Source of the DNA: Lachnospiraceae bacterium
GTDB lineage: Bacteria > Bacillota > Clostridia > Lachnospirales > Lachnospiraceae
Direction: 5' to 3'
Assembly: GCA_022794265.1 (NCBI GenBank)
Contig: JAAWEK010000017.1
Coordinates: forward strand, 1 to 64,000
DNA: 64,000 bases
Shown here piece by piece: positions 1-6,234 of the stretch; the first letter of the stretch is position 1, and each line of letters opens with the position of its first letter. The position numbers were made by a program, and so were the translations under genes. The notes under the pieces are model-generated. The model was given only the letters and a program-made list of their open reading frames with translations. It made no database searches and was not told the origin of the DNA.

Positions 1-93
1 CTCTTTTGTAAGTTTTGCAAATGCAGCGGCATAAGCTGTGTAACGGATAGCTGCCGGTTTGTGGCCGAATTCCACCTGTGCTTTTATCTTCAT
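1..93 (-). CDS. Unidentified small protein, N-terminal part only
   Basis: Reading leftward from the ATG at 93, 31 codons stay open to the window edge, so only the N-terminus is visible. The start is supported by an AAAGGAGGA ribosome site about 8 bases upstream. The peptide begins MKIKAQVEFGHKPAAIRYTA and is rich in alanine and lysine. I do not recognise the family. Lying just downstream of a broken group II intron, it is probably cargo of a mobile element, but that is inference from position only. Confidence 0.5.
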   Translation of the reverse strand, partial: MKIKAQVEFGHKPAAIRYTAYAAAFAKLTKE

Positions 94-155
94 GTGCAGT
101 TCCTCCTTTCTTTTAAATATGGTTCTCATTTTAGTTATTTTGTGAACTATATCTA

Positions 156-170
156 TGTCCAAAATGGACA
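156..170. promoter_or_regulatory. Inverted repeat upstream of the partial gene at the left edge
   Basis: A perfect 6-bp inverted repeat, TGTCCA-aaa-TGGACA, lies about 63 bases upstream of the ATG at 93, in the A/T-rich stretch between that gene and the group II intron 3' end. Its position suits an operator in the promoter region of the leftward gene. No convincing -35/-10 pair could be fixed around it, so the regulatory role is a guess. Confidence 0.3.
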
Positions 171-224
171 ATTTTTTAAAAAGATTGTATTTATTTTAGT
201 ACAATCTGAATTCTGTATAATCGG

Positions 225-568
225 ATAGGAGGTAAATAATTATTTTACTTACCGTCCTCCCACACCACCGTACGTACGGTTCCGTATACGGCGGTTCCTT
301 AGTTTTCACAGACTATCAGATAATAGTCAAGCATGGATGTGTATCCCAGCTTGGCTATTATTTTTTTTGAAAAAATTTCGTTCAATACTTGTGCCATTCT
401 CCAATAACCTTTCCGGCTACACGCGAGTTCCTTGGCCCTCCAATGTTCCAAACCTAATGCTTTCAGCATTTGGTATTTTGTCCTGATTCTCTTCCATTGT
501 TTCCAATAGACTGCCCTGATTCTGCGTCTTGCCCACTTATCTGTTTCTTTAAGAAGCTGTTTGGATTG
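225..568 (-). mobile_element. Group II intron 3' remnant (maturase C-terminus plus domains V and VI)
   Basis: Minus-strand remnant. Codons 568-299 encode about 89 residues of a maturase C-terminal region, with readable motifs such as ETDKWARRRIRAVYWKQWKR and KGYWRMAQVLNEIFSKK, ending at the TAA at 299. Immediately after it comes a domain-V-like hairpin (about 265-294, CCGCCGTA pairing with TACGGTGG) and a domain-VI-like hairpin (about 228-262, GGAGG pairing with CCTCC). The intron end is estimated near 225. The reverse transcriptase catalytic half is missing because the IS3-type element at about 581 cuts the reading frame. The remnant cannot encode its own mobility. Confidence 0.8.
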
Positions 569-579
569 TCAACACTTTT

Positions 580-1396
580 TTAGACAACTTTTTTAAGGTT
601 GTTTTCCCTATACTGCACAGGTGTTAAATATCCCAGGGAAGAGTGGATACGGTGATGATTATACCAGTTTACATAATCCCATAACTTCAATTTCAATTCC
701 CTTAAATCTGAAAATGTTTCATTCCAGACAAATTCCGTCTTAATGATTTTAAATGTAGCTTCTGCCACAGCATTGTCATAGGGACAGCCTTTATGGCTCA
801 GTGACCGCTCCATATCAAATGCTTCCAAAATATCCTCAATGGTCTGGTTTTTAAATTCATTCCCCCGGTCCGTATGGAAAATCTGAATTTCAGACAGGTT
901 TCCGTCAACACTCATAAATGCCTGTTTTACAAGTTCTGCTGTTTTATGTTCCCCGGCACTGTAACCTATGATTTCACGGTTAAAGAGGTCAACAGGTACA
1001 CAGATGTAATTCCAACGCTTCCCTACCCTTACATATGTAAGATCGCTTACTACTACATTGCGGTATGCCTGTCCGTTGAATTTGCTGTCCGGAATGTTTT
1101 CCACTTTGGATTCATTGCATCTGTCTTTTTGTGGTTTGAATTGTGCTGTTGTGTAATTCGATACCAGTCCCTCCTGTTTCATGATTTTCCCGATCCGGCG
1201 TCTTTTCCATCAGCTTTTTCTTTATTTTCCGTGTGCCGTAATTATTTCGGCCTGCCTTAAAAATCCCCACCACATCAGAAACCAGTCCTGATTCATCGGG
1301 TTTTTGCTTTGTTTCATAATAATAACTGCTCCTGTTTACCTGTAGGACGCGGCACATTGCTGATACAGAGTATTTGTGGGCATTTGCCTTAATCAC
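580..1396 (-). pseudogene. IS3-family transposase OrfB, frameshifted
   Basis: The N-terminal piece (start GTG at 1396) has the HTH_21 region, motif YGTRKIKKKL. The C-terminal piece has the rve integrase core with the DDE residues visible as VSDLTYV, HTDRGNEF and AEATFK; the second Asp and the Glu are 35 residues apart as expected. The two pieces lie in different frames. Near 1195-1205 the reading passes from LMEKT to RIGKIMKQEG with one surplus base (or two missing), and the original frame stops at 1112. The two frames overlap, so this is mutation within orfB and not the programmed orfA/orfB shift. A sequencing error cannot be excluded. Confidence 0.8.
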
Positions 1397-1752
1397 ATTT
1401 ACTTTCGTCCTAAGATCAGCGCCGCCTGTTTTAAAATGTCGTTCTCCATCTTAAGCTGCTGGTTTTCTTTGCGGAGTTTTAACAGTTCCTCCTGCTCCGG
1501 GGTCCGGTTATCTTTTTCGTGAAAAGAACCAGAATTTTCTGCCTGTTTCACCCATTTATCAAACAGTGAATGGGCAATATCATATTCGCGGCAGATATCG
1601 CATCTGCGTTTACCGGAATGATACAGATCCACTAATTGCTGCTTAAATTCATCGGTATATTTACGGGGTTTTCTTCGCTGCTTTTGTTCGGTCATATTGT
1701 ATGCTCCTTTATTTATTGATTTTATATTATATGACCTTAAAAAATTTGTCCA
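581..1752 (-). mobile_element. IS3-family insertion sequence (IS150-like), inactive copy
   Basis: About 1.17 kb bounded by imperfect inverted repeats. The left end reads TAGACAACTTTTTTAAGGT from 581 and the right end, on the other strand, TGGACAAATTTTTTAAGGT back from 1752 (17 of 19 identical). It contains orfA (1399-1695) and an orfB split by a frameshift (1112-1396 and 580-1182), the usual two-frame IS3 arrangement. It interrupts a group II intron maturase. No clean target duplication was seen beyond a few T residues. A shrunken relative lies at 3410-3632. Confidence 0.85.
1399..1695 (-). CDS. IS3-family transposase OrfA
   Basis: This 98-residue protein carries an N-terminal helix-turn-helix (about residues 10-60, motif KYTDEFKQQLVDLY) followed by a leucine-rich coiled coil (about 65-92), the standard layout of IS3 OrfA, which binds the element ends and oligomerises. 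It precedes orfB: the stop TAA is followed at once by the GTG start of orfB in another frame, so a fused product would need the programmed -1 frameshift typical of the family. I see no strong slippery heptamer at the junction. OrfA itself looks intact. Confidence 0.85.
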   Translation of the reverse strand: MTEQKQRRKPRKYTDEFKQQLVDLYHSGKRRCDICREYDIAHSLFDKWVKQAENSGSFHEKDNRTPEQEELLKLRKENQQLKMENDILKQAALILGRK

Positions 1753-1810
1753 GTTTATTGTAGCCTATCCAGACTTTCACCCATTAGCGACGTGCGCCGC
1801 AAGGCGCACT

Positions 1811-1849
1811 AAGAAAACACCCTGCAAGATTTTACATCTTGCAGGGTGT
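1811..1849 (-). terminator. Rho-independent terminator of the sigma/anti-sigma operon
   Basis: A perfect 14-bp stem (ACACCCTGCAAGAT at 1817-1830 with its complement at 1836-1849, 5-base loop) lies 8 bases after the stop codon at 1857. On the minus strand it is followed by TTTTCTT. A second small hairpin (GTGCGCC-gcaa-GGCGCAC) follows at about 1792-1809. Confidence 0.8.
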
Positions 1850-1856
1850 CTTACTG

Positions 1857-2630
1857 TTACTGTATAGCACCATTATGTTCTATTGGTGATTCCTCTGTTG
1901 TTTCTACTCGTTCATCATACAAGAACATAAAATATCCATAGTTTCCATTTGCATTAAATGATATTAGTTCTTCGTATGTGGCATGTAGAGTTAAATAATA
2001 ACGATAAGATTCTCCATTAAAAACGCTTTCATAGGCAACAATATATCCGTTGTTTGAAAGTCTTTCACACTCATCTTGTACTTGGCTGCTATCTGAAGAT
2101 AACTGTTCTTTATCACTAAACACATCGATGATTATACGATACAGAACACTATCCCCATATTCATTCATAGCATCTCGCAATGGTATTGAAGAATAGAATT
2201 TTCCATTTTCTGGTGTTTCATATGAAGCAGAAGTCATTCCATTTACATCAAATGAAGAAATCATAGTCTTTTCGCTTCCATTCGGACTGTAATTATTAGG
2301 ATAATTCCCAACATCAATATTTGCGGTAGTAGAAGAATCGTTGCCCGAATTAGCATTGCCCGTTTCAGATGATTGAGCATCTGTAGTGTTCAACTCAATG
2401 TGGTCAATATCGTCGTTTTCGCCAATAATGATCGAGTCCTCCGTAGTGATAGGCGGCGTTTTTTCAAATGTCCCACTTTGCCACATACCGAAACTCAATA
2501 AGGCAACAAGGCATACACAACACATAGCGGTTACTGTACGGGTGATTACCATCCTTTTTCTTTTTTGCTCGGCAACATACTGATCTCTGCGTTCAAGCAA
2601 GTTATTAACCATTTCATCACAATTCTTCAT
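1857..2630 (-). CDS. Membrane protein, probable anti-sigma factor
   Basis: About 257 residues. A short cytoplasmic N-terminus (about 1-28, charged) is followed by one membrane segment (about 30-50, core AMCCVCLVALLSFGMW) and a long Ser/Thr/Asn-rich extracellular part with no recognised enzyme domain. The gene follows an ECF-type sigma factor and overlaps it by 14 bases. I place the start at the ATG at 2630 because GGAGG lies 9 bases upstream inside the sigma gene; a longer reading would need a TTG start at 2636. Overlap, topology and gene order indicate a membrane anti-sigma factor that holds the sigma partner until a surface signal arrives. The sensed signal is unknown. Confidence 0.65.
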   Translation of the reverse strand: MKNCDEMVNNLLERRDQYVAEQKRKRMVITRTVTAMCCVCLVALLSFGMWQSGTFEKTPPITTEDSIIIGENDDIDHIELNTTDAQSSETGNANSGNDSSTTANIDVGNYPNNYSPNGSEKTMISSFDVNGMTSASYETPENGKFYSSIPLRDAMNEYGDSVLYRIIIDVFSDKEQLSSDSSQVQDECERLSNNGYIVAYESVFNGESYRYYLTLHATYEELISFNANGNYGYFMFLYDERVETTEESPIEHNGAIQ

Positions 2631-3174
2631 AAACAAAGCCCTCCTTTTTAAGTTTTGATTTCAAAGATTGCTTCGCACGATAAAGAAGATTTTTGATTTG
2701 ACGGTCACTCTTTTTCAAAATAATTGCCACTTCTTTATTGGAAAACCCCTCAAAGAACACAAGCCATAATATTGTTTTGTAATCGGTTGCAAGTTCAGAC
2801 AGAGCCTTGTGGACAATGATTTTTCTTTCTTCTTTTATGTAGGATTGCTCAAGGCTTTGTTCCTCGCTCAAATAATTTTCCATATCCTCTATGGGAGTGT
2901 TGAGCATTTTGGAATTATGCCTTATAAAATCAATCGCTACGTTTCGCCCGATTGCATACAGCCAAGACTTAAATGTGCTTTTGCCGGAATATCTCGGTTT
3001 CTTGGTTATCAGTCGAAAAAAAGTATCTTCTGTTAGTTCTTCGGCAATGAAAATATTACCCACATAACCGTTCAAATAAAGAATAAGACCGTCTTTATAA
3101 TCTCCAACGATTTCAGCTATCCCTTTGTCATCACCAGCAAGGAAACGGCGGTAGCTACTTGCACCGTTATCCAT
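2617..3174 (-). CDS. ECF-type RNA polymerase sigma factor
   Basis: This 185-residue protein is the usual size for an extracytoplasmic-function sigma factor. Region 2 (about residues 12-85) includes EELTEDTFFRL and the -10-binding stretch ending SWLYAIGRNVAIDFIRH. Region 4 (about 120-175) has the helix-turn-helix around FFEGFSNKEVAIILKKS. It would direct RNA polymerase to a small regulon, probably including its own operon. The gene is translationally coupled to the downstream membrane anti-sigma gene. It lies between IS3-type sequences, so it may have arrived by transfer. Confidence 0.85.
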   Translation of the reverse strand: MDNGASSYRRFLAGDDKGIAEIVGDYKDGLILYLNGYVGNIFIAEELTEDTFFRLITKKPRYSGKSTFKSWLYAIGRNVAIDFIRHNSKMLNTPIEDMENYLSEEQSLEQSYIKEERKIIVHKALSELATDYKTILWLVFFEGFSNKEVAIILKKSDRQIKNLLYRAKQSLKSKLKKEGFVYEEL

Positions 3175-3254
3175 TGATTTTCTCCTTTCTGAAAGAGGTA
3201 TTTTTTAACGCTCTCACCTATTAGTCGTATATGGGCAGAAAAAGTCTCATACCT

Positions 3255-3283
3255 ATTATAACATTTTTAAAAAATTTTCGGAA
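3255..3283 (-). promoter_or_regulatory. Putative promoter of the sigma/anti-sigma operon
   Basis: On the minus strand a perfect -10 (TATAAT, 3255-3260) is preceded after 17 bases by a weak -35 (TTCCGA, 3278-3283), about 80 bases upstream of the sigma-factor start. The poor -35 could mean activation or use of another sigma factor. Confidence 0.45.
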
Positions 3284-3296
3284 AGTGCTATCAGCC

Positions 3297-3335
3297 AGAG
3301 TGTGTTTGAAAAATGCTTTCTGACAGATGTGCGTT
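3297..3335. repeat. Partial copy of a short dispersed repeat
   Basis: The first 26 bases, beginning AGAGTGTGTTTGAAAAATGC, match the reverse complement of the palindromic element at 27555-27606 with only two differences. The match then fades. The full palindrome is not present here, so this is one arm or a longer family member. It lies between the sigma-operon promoter and an IS3 remnant. Confidence 0.55.
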
Positions 3336-3409
3336 ACAATTTGTGAGAGATTTGTTCCAAATGAAGCAGGCGTAGCGGGCTACATTATTCTGCAAAAAAA
3401 GGATTCCCT

Positions 3410-3632
3410 ATGATGAAAGTCCTGACTCATCGGGCGTTTGTTTTGCTTCGTAATAATAAGTGCTTCTGTTTCCCTGCAGATAACGCATCTGCGTTTGCCG
3501 GAGTGGTATAAATCTACTAACTGCTGCTTAAATTCATCTGTGTATTTTCCTGGTTTTCTTTTCTGTTTTGTTTCGGTCAGTTCGGCTGCTCCTTTTCTTA
3601 TTGGTTTTATCTTATATGACCTTAAAAAATGT
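3410..3632 (-). mobile_element. Internally deleted IS3-family remnant
   Basis: On the minus strand, from a conserved end motif (ATGACCTTAAAAAAT near 3615-3630), the start of an orfA much like the intact one (KYTDEFKQQLVDLYHSGKRR) runs for about 33 codons. It then jumps near 3480-3490 directly into an orfB segment (TYYYEAKQTPDESG) equivalent to codons about 18-35 of the element at 581-1752. Roughly 290 bases between the two points are missing, and everything downstream of orfB codon about 35 is gone. It encodes no transposase. Confidence 0.75.
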
Positions 3633-3750
3633 GATAGCAGTCATTGACCCTGCATTTCATCATATTTTTCAGAAAGAAATCGCGGTGAGCCGCAAAGCGA
3701 AATCGGATATTAGACATTGAAATTCCTCCTTTCGATTTTTGATAAAAAAA

Positions 3751-3779
3751 GAACGCCCACTTTGTAAAAAGTGAGCGTT
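3751..3779 (-). terminator. Rho-independent terminator downstream of the DUF4143 remnant
   Basis: On the minus strand the hairpin AACGCTCACTTT / AAAGTGGGCGTT (one G-T pair) is followed by CTTTTTTTATC. It lies about 20 bases after the stop at 3800. Confidence 0.75.
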
Positions 3780-3799
3780 ACGCTGAATTGGTTCCGATA

Positions 3800-4267
3800 T
3801 TACATTTTTCCGTTTTGCCCGTCTGCTTCTGCCTTACCTAACAGGTACAGAAACGCTATGGCAGGTATCCGCAAAATCGGTACTTTTGTTTCGTGTTTTG
3901 ACAAACCGAAGTCCGCTAACTGTTTTGTGACAAGAAATGCGTTTGTTACTTTTGATTTCTCGTCCCTGCAAAGTTCCACGATAGCGTCCGAAGTGGGAAT
4001 GTGAGAGTTGTTGCGGTATTTGACCTCGCACAAGATTTTCTCACGGGGCAGCTCAATTACCACATCGACCTCTTTTTGATTGTCCTTTGCCTTTCTGAAA
4101 TAGCCGAGCTGTGCCGTACTGCCCTGATAGAACGAAACAATATGCTTATACACGGTAGTTTCTACCATTGCTCCGAGTTCCTTTTCATCGGATAAAACAT
4201 CGTCTATCATTAACACGGCATTGCGGATGGCTACGTCGGCAATAAAGATTTTCGGTTTACCTTTCAA
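3800..4267 (-). pseudogene. C-terminal fragment of a DUF4143 AAA-family ATPase
   Basis: The 155 readable residues correspond to the C-terminal DUF4143 half of the AAA_14/DUF4143 ATPases: an opening like KPKIFIADVAIRNAV, then the PD-(D/E)XK-like core with VDVVIELPREKILCEVKYR. The N-terminal AAA domain with Walker A and B (about 250 residues) is absent, and the frame hits a stop about 25 bases upstream of the TTG that would have to serve as start. This is therefore the tail of a once larger gene. Function of the intact family is uncertain; it is common in mobile regions. Confidence 0.75.
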
Positions 4268-4502
4268 AGCTCCCTTGTTGCCGACATCAGTCGGTCATTT
4301 TTTGCGGACAGTTCAATACATGCCATACTTTTCCGTTTCCTGCTCTTTGTTTCTGTTTCTTGCAATTTTCTTGCTTTTCTTATATTCTGGACACTATTTA
4401 ATTACTACGGAATTTTTAATAAATCTCAGTATATATGCTTCTTAAAGAAGAAAATATATTAAAAGCATACAATTTTTTATGTTAAAACACTACATCTGTA
4501 AG

Positions 4503-4886
4503 TTACATTAAATCTTCCCATAGTTGAATTAAATCCTCTTTAACTTTTTCCAATAATTCTTTTTTTTCATTACTAAATAATGTTTTATCTGTTTCACAAT
4601 TACGTATTATTTCTAGTTCATCTTGTGTAGGACTAAAAGAATTGAGTCTACTTTGAGTAAAATTATAGATAGTAATTAAATCAAAAGTTCTTAATCGCAA
4701 ACTTTTTTCGCTATTACTACTTAACCTTTCTAAACGACTATTTCTCGAATTATCCCATTGCGATATTTCATCGTCAATATAAACAAAAGGATTCTTATCT
4801 TTAACATCTTGATAATATACCATCGTAAAAGAACGATCTCTCAAATTACTTTCTGAATCTTCCAATAATTCATGAGCATATTGCAT
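4503..4886 (-). CDS. Hypothetical protein, possibly truncated at the N-terminus
   Basis: A 127-residue, acidic, A/T-rich reading frame with no recognised domain. It has no membrane segment; the C-terminal third (about 85-127) is charged and probably helical. The ATG at 4886 has no good ribosome site, and the frame is open for another 16 codons upstream to a TAG, so it could be the remaining C-terminal part of a larger gene. Its lower G+C than nearby genes fits foreign origin. I cannot assign a function. Confidence 0.4.
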   Translation of the reverse strand: MQYAHELLEDSESNLRDRSFTMVYYQDVKDKNPFVYIDDEISQWDNSRNSRLERLSSNSEKSLRLRTFDLITIYNFTQSRLNSFSPTQDELEIIRNCETDKTLFSNEKKELLEKVKEDLIQLWEDLM

Positions 4887-5039
4887 TTCAATTTCATTAT
4901 TTCCTAATATAGTTGCTCCAATAGCAGCACATTTCTAAAGGAGTTATGCAAGTATATCATAACAACAGTCGAAAAAAATGCAAGAGCCACGCTGTAAATA
5001 CACAAAAAGTTTACGAAAGGCGCTTCTTCCAGCTGTCCT

Positions 5040-5150
5040 TTACACCTCCTCAAACTTGGTTGTCATCAGCTTATACAGCTCGGTGTTGCGTGGGAACTTG
5101 TTGACGAAAGGCACAAGGGAGCTGCCGACTTTGATGTTAATGACGGTGTT
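5040..5150 (-). pseudogene. C-terminal scrap of an unidentified gene
   Basis: Thirty-six codons in one minus-strand frame, ending LYKLMTTKFEEV then TAA, read like natural protein (G+C and codon use richer than the surroundings) but lack a start. Upstream the sequence turns A/T-rich and non-coding. It is probably the tail of a gene from an integrative element. The source family is not recognised. Confidence 0.35.
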
Positions 5151-5246
5151 AAAATGTAAGAAAAAGGCGTTTAAATTTTGTAAGTTTTTCAATACATCTT
5201 AAGATGTGATACACTCTTATTAATATTTTATAGGAGCGATTAACCA

Positions 5247-5406
5247 ATGAAAGGAAACTTATGGATGGATATTACAAACAAACGCAAAAAAGGATTGAGC
5301 TATACAGAAATAGCACGAAAACATTATATTGATCCCAGAACCGCAAAAAAACAACATCTATTCCACTGTCCGAAAATGCACTTAGTATCGAGTTGCTGGA
5401 TTAGAC
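5247..5406 (+). pseudogene. N-terminal fragment of an IS21-type transposase (IstA-like)
   Basis: About 36 residues match the helix-turn-helix opening of IS21-family IstA proteins (motif KKGLSYTEIARKHYIDPRTA). The start ATG at 5247 has a plausible ribosome site (TAGGAG). The similarity stops at about 5353, where a 53-bp repeat copy begins in another frame. Without the integrase domain (roughly 300-400 more residues in the family) it cannot function. Confidence 0.6.
5354..5406 (+). repeat. Direct repeat, copy A, left of the methyltransferase gene
   Basis: A 53-base sequence matching 6116-6168 at 46 of 53 positions in the same orientation. In one plus-strand frame both copies read as a C-terminal peptide ending in TAG: TSIPLSENALSIELLD here, TSILLSDNAFSIELQD in the other. 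They look like the 3' ends of two related genes rather than random repeats. Confidence 0.65.
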
Positions 5407-5451
5407 GCCTTTTATTTTACTCAAATTGAGTTTGCTATGACAAACTGGAAT

Positions 5452-6069
5452 TTAGCGTTCAAAATCAAGCATAACGATCTTCTTTCCGTTTGGCAGAGGG
5501 TACTCGTCCGTTTTTAATGGCCTGTATCCGATTTCGTTCATTGCCTGGGTAAGAGCTTTTTCCACCATCTGGTGATGTACTGCATCCAAACCATCAAAGG
5601 CATGCAGATAGGGTGAATCAGAAACCCAAGTTTCTTCGTCTGTATTTATCTGAATAATGCAGGACACATATTTAGCTCCGGATTTCAAAACAGCTTTCTG
5701 AAACGCCTTGTATCCGACATATTCAATGAACAGGTTTGCAATCACCAGTTCCGCCTCCGGCAGTCTGTCTGATTCGTTAATAATATCAATCCTGCGACAT
5801 TCGAGTGTATCCCCCAACTCAGAATATCGCTCTTTTACTGCAGCAAGATACGCTTCGTTAATATCAATCCCGTAAATTTTCTTATACTTTTCTTGATTCA
5901 CATGTTCCAGACCGTTTCCACCTGCAATTCCAAATACCATAGCAGTTGTTATCGGATAAGCCGCAAACTGCTTTTTCATCATTTCATTCATCGCCTGAAG
6001 CTGTTTTACAGAGTCAAGGCTCATGTGATTTTCATAATCAGACAGGCTGATTTCTTCCCATGGATTCAT
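5452..6069 (-). CDS. Class I SAM-dependent methyltransferase
   Basis: A 205-residue protein with the Rossmann methyltransferase core. Motif I is VFGIAGGNGLEHV (about residues 45-57), the acidic end of strand 2 is in IYGIDINEAYL (about 66-76), motif II/III appears in ECRRIDIINE, and motif IV in ELVIANLFIEYVG. The substrate is not evident; small proteins of this kind methylate small molecules, lipids or antibiotics. It is a single-gene unit bracketed by 53-bp direct repeats within relics of mobile elements, so it is probably passenger cargo. The start ATG has an AGGAGGAATT-type ribosome site. Confidence 0.8.
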   Translation of the reverse strand: MNPWEEISLSDYENHMSLDSVKQLQAMNEMMKKQFAAYPITTAMVFGIAGGNGLEHVNQEKYKKIYGIDINEAYLAAVKERYSELGDTLECRRIDIINESDRLPEAELVIANLFIEYVGYKAFQKAVLKSGAKYVSCIIQINTDEETWVSDSPYLHAFDGLDAVHHQMVEKALTQAMNEIGYRPLKTDEYPLPNGKKIVMLDFER

Positions 6070-6115
6070 AATTAAATTCCTCCTACAAAATTCAAATTTT
6101 CATATTAATTTATAA

Positions 6116-6168
6116 ACATCTATTTTACTGTCCGATAATGCCTTTAGTATCGAGTTGCAGGATTAGAT
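6116..6168 (+). repeat. Direct repeat, copy B, right of the methyltransferase gene
   Basis: Partner of 5354-5406 (46 of 53 identical, same orientation), placed about 46 bases upstream of the methyltransferase start. It also encodes a short C-terminal peptide and TAG stop on the plus strand. The pair spans about 760 bases of intervening DNA. Confidence 0.65.
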
Positions 6169-6234
6169 AAAAAGAAAAACTTACGATTTAAAAAAGTCCT
6201 TATTTCAAGCCTTTTTCAGGCTTTCTTGAGTCGA

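Noticed and set aside
3297..3420. Possible regulatory RNA between the sigma operon and the IS remnant
   Set aside because: The stretch contains a dispersed-repeat arm and no conserved riboswitch pattern that I can recognise; no stable structure could be defined by eye.
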